Shown here in pieces: positions 46,001 to 59,096 of a DNA stretch of 64,000 nucleotides; the first letter of the stretch is position 1; every line of letters starts with the position of its first letter. This DNA comes from Ananas comosus (lineage: Eukaryota; Streptophyta; Magnoliopsida; Poales; Bromeliaceae), in NCBI RefSeq assembly GCF_001540865.1, contig NC_033632.1, forward strand, positions 6,760,141 through 6,824,140, read 5' to 3'. The position numbers and the translations under genes were made by a program. The notes beneath the pieces are model-generated. The model was not told the origin of the DNA, ran no database searches, and saw only the letters and a list, made by a program, of their open reading frames with translations.

Positions 46001-49000
46001 TATAAATTATATATCTAAATTCAAATATCAAGCGTATATTAAAATTAAAATTTAAAAAGCTCAAATTTAAATTTTGAATCCATATTTCAAATTTAAATTT
46101 GCTATTCGAATTTAATCTAAATTTAAAATTAAATATATTTCTAAATTAAATATTAGTTATTAAATTTAAAAAATATGTGGGTGGCGCAGGGAATCAAACC
46201 CCACACCTCTCACATGCAAAGCAAGCACTCCACCATATGAGCTACACTCCAATATCATTTTTTTTTTCTCGACAATATTTTAATTAATAACATATATTAT
46301 AATTCGGATATCCGGATACATATCCTTTTTTTTTTAGATATCTGAGTATTCTGAACTCCTTGAGATCATATCCGCATCCGTATCCAACCGGATCCGAATA
46401 TTTGCTTTTCGGATGTGAATGGAAATCGAATACGATCGCAGATACTGTTGGATATTATTCGGCCCGTTTACACCCCTAACACTAAGTGAGGATTTTGCTA
46501 GCTCAAAGACACAAGTAAGTAATTTTGGATCCCTGCTTGGTGCTCTAAATGAGAGTTTTTAAAGTTTGATTTGAGTTCATTTATGTTGCTTTTAAGAGCT
46601 ATTGACTTCGTCTTAAGTTGGGCGATTGTTTTGAGAAGTTTGTAGACCTTCTGTCAAAGTTCAGAGAGTCGAAATTAGGGGTTTTGCCCTAAGTGTGTGA
46701 TTCAACAGTGTGTTCTCATATTGGCACTTTAGAAGCCCAAAATGAGTGGTTTAAATATTGAGATTTTGATTCTTCTTAACTATGGTTTGGAGGTGTTACA
46801 TGCTTATCAGTATGGAGGTGTTTTTTGCTTGTCAGTAGGTAAACTATGGTATTCTAAAGCGTCTTGCCAGTTTATTTCCGAGCTTCGGGCAAGTTCGGTA
46901 CTTATAGCAGTCATACTGCTATACTAACTCTTAGAAGCGTGCTTATGCTGGACTGATATTTAGTTGGTATTGAACCGATCCTGTCCCCTGCATGGTTTTA
47001 TTCTGCGTCACCACTAGAACAAATATGATGTAAGTTAGTTTTGGTTTTATTCTGCGTCGCCACTAGAACAAATATGATGTAAGTTAGTTCTATCAGATCT
47101 GACAATATCTCCGAATTTTAGTCTTTTGCATAAATTCTTATTTGTGTTTTTATTTTATAATATTTTTATTGTTTAGTCTGTATTTTTTTGTGCACATACA
47201 TTATATATATATATGATGGCATCCTGTATTTGTGAGAAAAGCAAAAGAGAGAAGGCAATTTATTTGCAAGCTAGATCGACTACCTGCGTTATGGAATTTG
47301 AGAACTTTGTTTCTGTATTATTTAGCTGTGGATGTGAATAAACTTGGAGAATATTATACAAACTTGATCAAACTTTTGCATGGGATGCTCTATTAATAAA
47401 TTTTTTAGCACAACATGACATTCTTCTTTTTCAGACTTCTGCGCTGGAGAAAGAAGCATATCCTGCTTTAGATGAGTTGACTACTAAAGTCAGCACACTT
47501 AATCTTGAAAATGTAAGGCAATTGAAGAGCCGTTTAGTGGCAATAACAGGACGTGTCCAAAAGGTAATTACGTGCAGAAATATTGGTTTAGAATTCTTGT
47601 AATGTCTAACTAATTTTGGTGTATCAATTTAACATGAAGCATTTCAGTGGCTGTTTGAATTCAACGATATAGGAGCTTGTCGAACAAGATTGCTGCTTTT
47701 TAGATGTTTTAAGTAGTTGGAATGTTATCTGATATGCTTGACAGCTTTTGTTAGTAATCTTGTTCGAGGATGAGTAAAGTTTTCTACTATATTCATTTGC
47801 TTGTTATTATTGAGCTTATTCCATATTGATTTTGCTTTCCTTATTTGTAACATATGGTTGAATGTACTTGCAGCCCTTGAATGTTCATGAATGCAACCAG
47901 ACATCTACACTGTTAATTTTTGGAAGCTTCCCTCGAAATCTTGTGGTGCTGGGAGCTGTAGTTTTTCGTTATTTCGGACCAAAAAAGCCAATAGAATGTT
48001 GATCACTATTCAATTATGTCTTTTATCTAAACCAATGTGTTGTTTCTCTTAATTTCTTTCTTGTGGTTTCCAATAAGAGACTATAAATATCTTGTTTTTT
48101 ATACTTTTCCTCTGGAGTTATTTTTTTTCTTGTTTTCGTCTTTGCAATGTTAAATAGGTACGGGATGACGTTGAACATTTATTGGATGATGACATACACA
48201 TGGCTGCAATGTACTTAACAGAGAAGCTTCTTCATCGAGAAGCTGGTGGGTTGTCATCAAGATTTGACTTGGATAAGGACCCAATCAAACTTTGTGAAGA
48301 AAGGTACATTATATCAATTGATTTCCGTAATTATGTTATACAACAAAGTCAATAATGTGAACTCTTTCTTTAATAAGTTTAGCTTGATATTATTTCAACA
48401 TGATTGTAGTCTGTTGGTGTTCCATTTTTGGCAACCTCCTTAAGTTGTTGGTCACAAAGGCATGACTTACTAGTTGTTTGCTTGCTCCTATTTGACACTG
48501 GAAGATGAGAGAGCAAGCAGAGTTAGCACAAGCATGGCTGAATAGGTACTTGGATGCAAAAGCAAACTCACCACCCTGTGGAATTCACTAATGTGATGAC
48601 TGAACAACACTCTTCTCTTATTAGGATTCTAGGGCCCCGGGATAACAAACATTGGGATAATTTTTTTTTATCCCTGGAATAGCTTACTATTCCGGGATAG
48701 TCGGGAATAAAAGTAAAATTATGTTTGGTTTGTAATGCTGCTAGTTTCAAGAATAACTGAAATTGCATTTGGTTAATTTTATGGAATAATAGATGATAGT
48801 GGAAAAAAGTGATGGTTAAATTTGATATAAAATATAATTTAATAAAAATAATTTGTTATAAAAATAATTTATTATAATAATATATTATAGATTTAAATAT
48901 AAATAATATGTATTAATATAGGATAATTAATAATTTTTAATAAAAATAATTTATTGTAATATATAAGATATTATGTCTATATAATTTAGTTTTAATGTAA

Positions 49001-52000
49001 TTTCTAATTTTAATAAAGCTTGGAATTAAATCTTAGAATAGCACTATTCCACCAAAAGGGTGGAATAGTCTATCCCAAGTTATTCCGGAATAACTAAGAA
49101 TAGCAAGATTTGACCGGGATAAAATATTTCGGCCTAAAAACATCCCGTTTGGTAGAATAGTGGGGATAACTTTCGTTATCCCCACTTTATTCCCCAACCA
49201 AACGGGGCCCTAAGGGAGATAGGAGCAAGATACATAAAGAACTCTAAGTTAAAATGAAAAGTCTAAAACATAAATTGTTCGGCTTCATGCAAAATTGTTG
49301 GATATATGATGTCATGCCTCAAACCCGACTGCTCAGATCAGAATTGCAACAACCAGCCACGAATCCGAATGAAGAATCTCCGAAAATGGAAGGCCTTAAT
49401 AGAGCCAAAGCCACATTCTTCATTAAGGACTTATAAAAAATAAGTTATCAATTTAAAATAAAACTGAAAACTGAATAGGAAATACTAAAAGTCCAAGCAA
49501 AATAAATAAGAACAAATAAATCGTTTGATTTAATCCAACACAAAATAAAAAAATCAACTAAGTTTTTATAAAAAATAAATCTATCTAACTAGTCTTCGCC
49601 CGCTGATCATCTTACACGGACAAGCATAGCAGGTGCATAGCGGCCTTGTGATCTCGACACTAGGTACATGAAACAGTAGACAACAAAAATAAGCGCAACG
49701 CTTAGCAATAAATTTACTTTTTAAAGATTATATGACGGATTTTAATTTAAACTGCACCAATTTATGATCTGGGTCTTCTCCATTCGGTGGCTTTAACCAT
49801 GAAAGCTACAATTTCGCATCGTTCCTTCTCCGAAACTGCACAAAATAAGTCCCTCTCCTCCAAGGTATCCGACCGCAACAGTCGACAAAANTAAAAAAAA
49901 AAAAAAAAAAAGATAAACTTTAAGGAAAAACAAGTCACAACAGCTAATTAACAAATATAAACCCACTTGGGTATACTAACAATGAGTTTACAGGAAAGTA
50001 GCTATTTACTTGCCTTTGTTACGCCCAAAAATCCTTCACGTCCCAAGGTTGTGGTTTCTTAGCTGTTTTAGCACCTAAAATGATGAGAAGATCCAAATAA
50101 AATTGCTTTTCGAGAAACCCCTTTACTTTTTTTTAAAAATTCTGTGAAAATATACTACAAATCTGGATAATCGGACTCCATGGCATCATCCAGATTTTCA
50201 AAACGAGTCCAACAGCGCCTAATTCACGCGATTTTGCCTTAAAAAGTTGTACCTCTTTTTTACTAATTTGGCCCTAGAACCAAACTGCTATTTATAGATT
50301 GGTCCTTAGTTGAACTTTTAAGCCATTAATAGCATTCAATTTTCGCTACATCCGGTCCAACACCCATAGCATGCGCCGGAGGCTTTTTCGGTCAGTTTTA
50401 GCTTGCATAGCAGAGTTAAAACCTATGTTGCACAAATACGGATACGAGGATATGGATAAGACACGACACAGATACGGTGATACGACCATTCCTAAAACTT
50501 CTAGGATATGATACGCGGGGTATACTTGAATAAAATATTATTTTAAATATATTTATGTATATTGAGGACAATCAGGATATTTGAATTACATTAAGGAATA
50601 TATTTTGATATACATAAACTTGTGTAATTATTCTACACCTATTCATAAAAAAACATAATCAATAAAATAATATTCAAAAAGTATCAAACAACTATCATCC
50701 AACTTGATCAAATGATACCAATAGATATTTAGTCATACAAACTAGATAATTAGCCATTCAACATATTTGTCGGTTTTATTATGTTCTATTATATAAAATA
50801 GTAATAAAATAAAATATACTAACAATTTAATAAAAGAAGAAAAATATCATTCTCTATGGCCTTTGTTGATTAGTGCTAGATTGACAAATTAGATGAAAGA
50901 AAGTGAAAGAGAAGTGTTAAAGGACTGAATCATAGCTTAGTACTGTGTGAAAATAGAACAAGAGAGAGCGCCTTCAACCATTCAAGAGCAAAAAGATAGA
51001 AGAAATGACAAATTAAAGAGAGATTGACATTTTGCTCACTTTTTTTCTTATTTCCGATGGGTTTGAATATGGGCTTTTCAAAAAATTTTGACCTCTGATC
51101 ATTTTAGACCAAAAAAGAACTCGGTTGTATCTCCCTCGTATTCCCCCATATTCCTCCCGTATCTTAGCTGCATTCGATATTTTTTTTTTATTTTTTAAAA
51201 TGCCGAATACTTTATTGCTGTATCGGACATGTATCGGGGGCGTATTGAGCGCGTATCGGTATTCGATACATGTCCGACACGAGTGCGCCTTGAAATTTGA
51301 AGTATTTGTGCTTCATAGGTTAGAACGCTCTAATATGTTCATTAATTGCATAAAAAATCGGAACAATAGTTTTAAACCCAACATAGACTAAAATAAGCAA
51401 GCATACATGTGCTCCACTGTAGACTTGGTCTAGCCAGATCTGTCCAGATCCCATCTTCCTTTTCTATCCGATCAAAGCTCGCACCTTATGTCCTTTGGCT
51501 GTGGTTGTGGGGTCGAGTCAGTCAAGCCAGGCCCGGGCCTATGCGATGATGCAATAGGATAGGTTAGGAGGTGCGGACGTACTGATAAGTATATTAAGTT
51601 TCACCAGTTTATGTATATACACTATTTGATTATGACGCCACGCATTCCTTCATATCAGGTAGAATTGCTTTAAAATATGGGTTGACTTGCTTGCGGGAGG
51701 CGTTAGGGTATGTTGTGTGTAGATTTTGTCTAGTGGAGGTCGAGAGCTATGTGTTGCCAACCGACCTTGTCGTTATCGACATGAAAGAATTTGATGTTAT
51801 CCTTGGGATGGACTGGCTTACTACTTATGGAACCACCATTGATTGCTTTAGTCAGATACAGCGGAAGCTTCCCCAGGTACGCTAACAGACCTGCCATATG
51901 CACAGGGATATCCCCGCATATTAAGCGTAACACAACCAACACATTAATCTCATATAAACATGGACATATAGGAAAAACATATGAGTTGATGGTATCAATA

Positions 52001-55000
52001 CCAAAACATAGATGTGCTATTATAATCACAACCATACAACCAACCCAAAATAATATTTACTTTCTCACTCTATGTACAACATGTAGGCTCTCTCTACAAA
52101 AAGGTCACTCCAGTAGAGCTCGTCTAGGACAGGAGAGTGCTATCTAGCTTGCAACCCTTTTACCACTCTCACCTTCGGAAGTCGATTGCTTTGAAAGAAT
52201 AACGTAGGGTGTGAGAACTATAGAAAATAGTTCCTAGTGTGTACGTTCGGCAAGAGGGGCGATCTACGCCACTAGCTCTACTCGAGGCATCAATAGCATA
52301 AGAACAGTAAAGTGACAAGTACAATAAGCTATCAACTACTATGCTACTATTATGTCTCTATACAATTTAGAATTGAAAATGGTAACTTCATTCATTTCAA
52401 TATGCATCAAGCGTGATAACTGATAACAAGCACCATGTCATCCAATTCTCAACGATCGACTCATAGTCTGGTCAAGCCAAAAATGCCTAGTAGGACATTG
52501 GACAATAGCATATGAACCCACTAAGGCTCTTAACTTTGGGCGGCTCGAACAATCGTATAGCCGCATGTACACGTCCGAAGGGCCAGCTCATGGGTGCGCG
52601 ACCCCAACACGAGTAAATAAGTAGTTGAGTTTATTTTGGCTCTTGTAGGCTATAGTTGCATGTCATGACCAACAAGATCTCATAATTCTCTTTTTAACAT
52701 ATTAAGTCTATATGATCCATGATATAGTATTCTACTCAAAAAATATTGTAACCATAAGACATAAGAGATAATAAACATTAGATTTCTCATATGAACAACT
52801 ACTCAATGCATCGAAACTCTACTACGTGCTCATAAATATAGTTATGTGAGAGCGCTAATATGTTAACCATTGATGCTCCTGCTCTTAGAACAAGAAAAAA
52901 AAAAGCAGCAGCTAGAAGCATGAATAAGGAGACATAGTTCACCACTTTCGGATACTACCACTACCACCAACCAAAACGATGCCCAAATCTTGTCATACGC
53001 CCAACCAAGCTTTTGTAGTCCCCAAAGCAACCCTAGATAAAGATTTCCTACATATCAAATCTCATCCATTATGAAACTAGGGTTTTAAGTGCCCGTCGGC
53101 ATGGGTCGTATTCACCGTGCCGTACCGTGCCAATAAGATACCGGCACGATACAGATCCTGTGCCGATGGCACAGCTCAAAATTCTTTATTCTTTAAATTA
53201 GCAAGCAATTTTCTCAATAAAGTTCAAAAGATGTGATAAAAAGATATAATAAATAGTTAGAATATTTTGTTGCTAATGAAAATAAATATTTCATACTATT
53301 ATGTGTCGGCACGCAAGAATTTTTTTGACCGGCATGCATCGGCACGGCTCGGCACGCACCGTGCCGGCAAGTTTCCAGCACGACCCCATGCCACGGTACT
53401 TAAATCCTTGGATGAAACCCTAACATAACTATTATCTCCGAAATTCTCCCAAAACATACTTCTAAAAAAAACCATCCAAAACTTCCAAAACGTACACCAA
53501 AGCGCCAGACCATACCTCCAAGATGCCTTAACTCCACAATTCTGGTGTTGAAGCACTAGGGCTGATCCTCCAAGAGCTCTCCTCCTTGTTCCTCTGCTCA
53601 AAATGTCACCTTGAAGGGCTTAGATGCTATCAGGAGGAACTAGAAGCTAAAATTTAGTGAAAATAATAGAAAAAGAGAGAGAGAGAGATGAAGAAGATGG
53701 AGAAAGAGAGAGGAAGAGCTAGGGTTCTCAGGTGAAAGAGAATGGAAGAGGCAGTTGGGGTTGAGGAGGAATTTATAGAGTTGGAAGAATTCTACTTGAA
53801 CCCCTCAAACCCAAGAAATTATAATTAACGTGAACAATAACTTGAGCTATCGGGTTGAGCGTTTGAAATCACTTCCGGGCGTCCGATACTCCATCCAAAA
53901 GTTTAGGGCACTCATAGGACAATCCGGGCGTCCGAAAGGACTGAAATCCCACTTTGCACATCATTTTCGGGCGCTTGCAAACACTTTCAGGCATTTGGAA
54001 ATCCACAAAAATTGCAGTTTCAGCAGAACTTGCTTCCAAACTTCGTTTTCGCATATGTTTTGCTCCAAAATTGAACCAACTCATTTAGAGAGCCTCCAGA
54101 ACCCTCTAAATAGCATCAATACTATTTCATACTGAGATCTTGCCAATTTGCCCAAGTCCAGTGACCTGTATATTACATCCTCCCCTCCTATAAAGAGTTT
54201 CATCTGCGAAACTCTAACTTTGTACATTATTCTGGGGTCTCAAGAAGAAAAGGGTAGTGCTCCTGTATCGTACTCTCCAACTTCCAAGTTGACTTATGCT
54301 CCTCATGGTTGCTTCACAACACTTACATACAGAACCGCTCGGTTCCGAAGTTTCTTTTCCTCTTGAGCAAAAATGCGAACCGGTTCTTCTTTGCTCAAAT
54401 CTTCATGTAACTCTGGTGGAGCAAAATCAATGATGTGAGAGGGATCAAAAATATACTTCCGAAGTGCTGATATATGAAATACATTATGAACTCCTGCAAA
54501 GATTGGGCGGCGAAGCAACCTGGTCCACCATACGCCCAACTCGGTCCAACAATTCCAAAGGTCCAATGTATCGGGGCCTTAGTTTTCCATGCATGCCAAA
54601 TCTCTTCGCCCTCTTCGATGGTGAAACTTTCAAGAAAACGCGATCTCCAACCTAAAATGTCATGCCAGAAATTCCAAATAATTCACGTATGTAGACATGC
54701 AAAATCCCTTATTTAGACTTGCCAACAAGTCCGATCAACCCCAAAATTTAGCCGCACGCCTGGAGTTGATAATATTGTAAAGGAAATACAAATGAGAAAA
54801 CAGAGCTCTCTCTCTCTGTGCACTTTTATTAATATCGTGTACATGTGTTTATATAACAATAGAGAATAAAGAATGTATAGTAAAAAATATCAAATAAGGT
54901 ACAAAAGCATAATTAATGGAGATATAATCTGGAGAGAATTAGGCTGTTGATTATAGGAGTCAATAAGCCCTTAATATTAGCCATTCTCCAAGACTTTCCT

Positions 55001-57598
55001 TTCACAGGAGTATGACCAACTGATTACAGGTCTAGTTCGGTTAGACTAGGGCTGAATTTCACACATGAAATGTCATCTCGAGTTCAAAACTCGCATAAAT
55101 AATTAGTTCCCGAAACTAGTGATTGCCCAAACAATAAATTTAAATTAATCGGGATAGGGTAGTACATATGATTTTAACTTGCTACCCCAAAGCTCCCCAA
55201 AAGGGCACAAGGCTCAAGATGACCTAAGAGGCGCCATACAACAGATCCTAGACATGCATAATCCACTTCCACCAGAAAATGACCAGAAAATGATAGCTTT
55301 TAAAGTTGATTACACAGAATTCTCAGAGACTAAAGAAAATTTAACAATGACAGTATATCAAGCATATGGGTGTGCTGTGACGCAGTTGTGCGAGGTTTGC
55401 ACAGACTCTGCACAAATTCTGAACTTCATTACACAAGTTATTGCCCAAACACAGATACTGCACAATGTTGCAAAATTTCTTCAGAGTGCTGCACAAGTTA
55501 CTCACTATCTTTGCATAAATTGAGCCTCGTACAGCGCAACGACATCACTGTTCAAGATGATAATCCTAAGAAACTTGTGCTTTGTATGGAATCTCTTATA
55601 TTTTAAGCAAAATGTACTAATGTGTTTGTATTTGGTTTAAGTGATAAAAACGTTTTCATATCCCTCTGTATGATCATCAACATTTCTTGAATTCTGATGT
55701 CTTCTGTGGCAGAAGTGGTACCATCTGATTTATATGTAGTTTTATCACTTTTAGTGATGTTTTTGCCATTTTATTATATAGCTTTAATATTTTATAACAC
55801 ATTCTTCTGTTGATAAATGTTATTATTACAATAATATCCATGATGACACATGTTCTATAAGTCGTTGATGTCTTCGCCGGAGTATACATCATTATTTTTT
55901 GCTTACTGCTGGCCATCACAAGGGCTCTGCAAGGTTTGGGGGTTGGGGGGGGGGGGGTGGGATGCTCTGTCGTCTTCGCCAGAGGATTCATCGTCATTTT
56001 TTGCTTGGGGAGAGAGGAAGAAAATAGATGGAGGGGTGTGTGGTTGCCGCTGTCTGTCGTCTCACTGGAGGATTCATCACTATTTTTTTGCTTCGGTGAG
56101 AGGAAGATCTATGGAAAGGGGATCTTTTTTTTTTTTTTTTTTTTCACTTTTTAGGAATAAAAGGAAGAGAGAGCCTCACTTCTCACAAAATGGAGTTTTA
56201 AGTTTTTTCCAGATGGAGTCGAGTGGTCAAAAACTATATTTTTTATCTTAGTAGTTTTACTACACCGTGGTTTGCGGACCTGCTTTTAGTCCATCTAAAC
56301 AACCATATAGTAAAATAAAGCTATCCCATGGTATAGTTAGACCATACCCCATATTAGAGCCCATCCAAGTGGGTCCTTAGATTTGCAAGTGGCAACAAGG
56401 GAGCTGAATTAACCTCCACTGTGGAGATACACAAGCTTCGTTCAAGCCAACCCCAACAGAGTGTTGAGGAGATTATTCTGTTCCAAACTTGACCCTTTGT
56501 TTTTTGTTGGATGAATATTTCTTGTCAACTTCTCTGTTACTCGTGTGATGTACAAATAATATCATGAAAATGTCTATTTTTCACTTTTGTGTTTGCATTT
56601 TCTCATTAAACTTACTCTTTATGTAGGGATGAAGATGAACATGATGATGATGACAAAGATTGGACTGATGGTGATAATGAAAGCTTAAGTGGCTTTAAGC
56701 CTAACATCCATGAGCTCGAAATGTTGTTAGAGGCTTATTTTGTGCAGACAGATGGGATCTTAAACAAGCTATCTACCGTAAATGTCCTTCACATCTTTAC
56801 GTACTTCCTTTCTGGAAAACATTTTATCAGCTAGTACCTGAATTCTTGCTGCATTTGAATCCTTGTTTTGATTTCAATATTTTAGTACGCCTTACTCCCA
56901 AATGAGAATTTGCAACCAACTTTAAAAGAATTGCAAAAGTTCTCTGCGTTAGTTATCTGCAGCAACTGTTTGTCAATGTTTGAAGTTTCAGGTTTAATAG
57001 ACCCATTTTGGCCATAACAAGTTTGTTCAGTTTTCCTCCATATTTGTTGGAAAGTAGTTAAATGGATAAACTAATAGAACTATGGGGAACACACCTATCA
57101 GAGTCAATTACAAATATAAGAACACTGGTGGATTTACTAGAGCATTCAGCTCTGAACTAAACCCGCCAGTTATTTTGTCTGTAGTTATTAGAACTTCCAT
57201 CTAAATCCGCAAAACTATTGAATTAGATTGATTGAAATAGGATTTCTATTTCGCCAAATTTAACTTTATTGTCCTTTCATTTTAGTGATTCTTAGTACTT
57301 ATTAAATTTTTCTTTGAAGCTGAGAGAGTACGTTGATGACACTGAGGACTACATCAACATCATGCTCGATGACAAGCAGAACCAGTTGCTACAGATGGGC
57401 ATCGTGCTCACCACTGCGACATTAGTCGCCACCACCGGTATTATAGTCACTGGCTTTCTCAGTATAAACGTTCACATCCCACTCTACAATTCTCCCTATA
57501 TAAAGTTCTGGGAAACAGTGATAGGTCTTACTGTAGTCGGCATTATTCTATATATTATAGTCCATATTTGGTACAAAAAGAGTGGCCTGCTCCAGTGA
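43047..57598 (+). CDS. MRS2: MRS2/CorA-family magnesium transporter homologue
   Basis: Six exons, join 43047..43496, 43999..44115, 47435..47563, 48158..48303, 56627..56777, 57320..57598, give 423 residues. All introns are GT-AG and the frame is continuous. Family words appear in order: MRRTGLQPRDLRVLDPLLSY, ILGRERAIVINLEHVKAIIT, LPFEFRALEVCLES, RQLKSRLVAITGRVQKVRDD, LEMLLEAYFVQTDGILNKLS, YVDDTEDYINIMLDDKQNQL, then two membrane segments (about residues 357-381 and 393-415). These are the cytosolic/matrix helices and pore of a pentameric Mg2+ channel. The signature at the end of the first membrane helix, normally GMN, is SIN (residues 379-381). Closest by eye to plant MRS2-3-like sequences. The acidic DEDEHDDDDKDW stretch is in exon 5. 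Confidence 0.9.
44575..44830 (-). mobile_element. Copia RNase H fragment in MRS2 intron 2
   Basis: Minus-strand reading gives SNKVEYQAMA and LAWLSSILQDL, then in another frame IETDYHFVCDKLL, the Copia RNase H to C-terminal signature. A ~40-bp part is tandemly duplicated (about 44727-44765 and 44789-44826). No LTR is visible. Confidence 0.65.
45536..46480. mobile_element. hAT-like element, 945 bp, in MRS2 intron 2
   Basis: The ends AGGGGTGAAAACG and CGTTTACACCCCTAAC are near-inverse. ACTAAGT flanks both sides (45529-45535 and 46481-46487), fitting a 7-8 bp duplication. The interior is AT-rich with inverted AAATTT words and contains a tRNA-like segment. Confidence 0.75.
46179..46250 (-). tRNA. 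tRNA-Ala(UGC)-like sequence, probably a pseudogene
   Basis: The minus strand starts GGAGTGTAGCTCATATGGTG (box A-like) and has the anticodon loop CTTTGCATG, anticodon TGC. Its box B is GGTTTGATTCC, one change from GGTTCGATTCC. The anticodon stem pairs with G-T wobbles but the acceptor stem has four mismatches out of seven. It lies inside the hAT-like element. Confidence 0.55.
46993..47089. repeat. 49-bp tandem duplication in MRS2 intron 2
   Basis: TGGTTTTATTCTGCGTC...GTAAGTTAGTT occurs twice back to back, with about one mismatch. Confidence 0.85.
48632..49210. mobile_element. MITE, 579 bp, in MRS2 intron 4
   Basis: Starts GGGCCCCGGGATAAC and ends CCAAACGGGGCCC, with TA on both sides. Extended inverted similarity includes GGAATAG and ATTCC words. 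Noncoding and AT-rich inside. Superfamily unresolved (Tourist- or Stowaway-like). Confidence 0.65.
49211..50419. other. MRS2 intron 4 sequence, nothing recognised
   Basis: No gene signal. An N at 49891 is followed by a poly-A run, a likely unresolved homopolymer. Confidence 0.4.
50420..51321. mobile_element. Inverted-end element, about 0.9 kb, in MRS2 intron 4
   Basis: AACCTATGTTGCACAAATAC on the left matches the inverse of GTATTTGTGCTTCATAGGTT on the right. Subterminal ATACGG and CGTATCGG words occur on both sides. No target duplication is resolved; hAT-like by appearance. Confidence 0.6.
51640..51885 (+). pseudogene. Gypsy retropepsin fragment
   Basis: The plus strand reads ESYVLPTDLVVIDMKEFDVI and LGMDWLTTYGTTIDC, the region downstream of the active site of Gypsy proteases. 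Nothing else of this element remains. It abuts an LTR in the opposite orientation. Confidence 0.75.
51870..54177 (-). mobile_element. Decayed Gypsy LTR, about 2.3 kb
   Basis: The left part, near 51876, lines up with bases ~25 onward of the 28237-type LTR. GTGAGAACTATAGAAAATAG near 52211 matches a conserved LTR block, and it ends TATTACA before TCCTCCCCTCC (inverse purine tract). A minus-strand TATA-like TATAAATTC occurs near 53770. The first LTR bases are lost. Confidence 0.7.
53078..53411. mobile_element. hAT-like MITE, 334 bp, inside the LTR
   Basis: TAGGGTTTTAAGTGCC and the inverse of GGTACTTAAATCCTTGG form the ends. ATGAAAC flanks both sides (53071-53077 and 53412-53418). GGCACGG/CCGTGCC palindromic words fill the subterminal parts. 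Confidence 0.75.
54178..54720 (-). pseudogene. 3' end of Gypsy pol next to the decayed LTR
   Basis: The minus strand reads VFHISALRKYIFDPSHIIDF and EEPVRIFAQEEKKLRNRAV, matching the end of integrase in the element at 30699. It is truncated on the upstream side. Confidence 0.8.
54721..56626. other. Rest of MRS2 intron 4, no gene recognised
   Basis: An unassigned 114-codon frame at 55179-55523 has no recognisable motif. Three diverged tandem copies of a GTCTTCGCC..GGA..ATCATC..TTTTTTGCTT unit, 85-105 bp each, lie at 55861-56110. A G run at 55942-55957 and a T run near 56126 are slippage-prone. Confidence 0.5.
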
Positions 57599-59096
57599 TA
57601 AAGCTTTGATTGTAGTAACGAACTGTATCGTAAGAACAACTTGAAGGCTGGAAGTAAGATATGCCATGTACAATTAGTTTGGAGTTAAGATGTAAAACTT
57701 AGCTGTTATTATTTGGATTAAGGATTGGATAGCTAGCAATCTATTGTTGGTCCGCATCTGATCATGTACTAGGTGCTCTACATGATGTTATTGGTGTATC
57801 AGAAACATCCTATTACAGTACTGTAAATTTTAATATAGCATTTCCAGAGTCTCAACGTTTGACAAAGGGCAATTGGGTCCCTATTCTTGCACGTAACATA
57901 AATTACTCCCTGAAATAACCTAGTATCTTGCGAATACCATTACTGGGGTTATTTTCTGTGAATAACTGTTATTTGTTAGTTTATATGCACAACTCCTATC
58001 AGATGGTGCATATTTTGAACAGCTGATGTACCAAGGAATCACACTGCAAGATGGTAGGTAAGTTTAAGAGATAATCTGATGTGCAGCCAGCCCGATTTCG
58101 GACTTATCTGTGCCACAGTCGCTGCAAACCAAAAATCTAGCCTGCTGAACTGATCGCATCGTGACTCAAGACATTAGGTGTGCCTTGAATTTGAGCCGGT
58201 TTTACATGGTTCTGTATAGGTCTAGATATTTTAGTTGTTATTTTCTATTTTAGATTTTTTTTTAGATTTATCGGAATATTGATCTTCTAGATAAGGATGT
58301 TTTGTCGAGTTGTTTTAAGTTTGTTAGTAGGATACTATAAATATAGCCTTGACCCTATGTACAAGGCATGCATTAGTATTATAAAAACTCTACTTTATTG
58401 AGACGTGTTCTCTTGTGTTTTCTTTCGTGATTTCGTGCCGAATGGAGTGTCTGTAGGGAGTGAGTCCATTTATTTTATTCTTCTTTTATTTCTCTTCTAT
58501 TCGAGTATCTATTTGCGGGATTTCAATGCCATTTGAGCAAGAAACAAAGTGAAGCTTAGTGGCTCGTTTTCTTTAATGAGTTCGAACCTGCGAAAATACG
58601 GCCCATTAAGATTGTTAAGGCCATACATCTTAAAAAAAGAAAAAATGCTGTTGTTCCTGTTTGGAGGAATCACACCCCTAGTGGGTCCGATCCTTAGTGA
58701 ACCCCCCAAGGGCTAGTCGATCATCCTGAGGATGCTGTCTGCTCTCACGTGATCGACAAGGGGTTTCACCATGTGCCCTAGCCGTCGCCCTCATCCTCAA
58801 CATATACGATTTTCTCGACTACGCTTTTTAGCCTTCGACCACGACATCGATTCCCACCTTCAAACCCTCATTCTATTGATCGAAGTTGTGCTCGCATCAC
58901 CTTTCTCAATTGATTTGTAGTTGGCATCTATCGTCATCTTCCTCAGCTATAATATCTTTTTCAACCCTAATTCTTTCAATCTCTTTTCCTTTCTTTTCTT
59001 TTCTCTTCCTGAGACTTCTGCTTTGCCCATAGTTGATGCTCTGACAGAGACGACGCTGGATTGATTGGTAGGAATTTGACGACCCCTGTTTAGTGC
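57599..59096. other. 3' flank of MRS2, then unassigned DNA
   Basis: The first ~250 bp are probably the MRS2 3' UTR. Near 58335 an ACTATAAATATAG box, with downstream TTGAGACGTG..GTGTTTTC, resembles the U3-R region of an LTR. No ends or genes were found to confirm this. Confidence 0.4.

Noticed and set aside
48246..48443. Alternative open frame across MRS2 exon 4
   Set aside because: Out of phase with the exon and reads through the splice donor into the intron.
55179..55523. 114-codon frame as an MRS2 exon or intronic gene
   Set aside because: No family motif, no splice pattern fitting MRS2, and the protein is complete without it.
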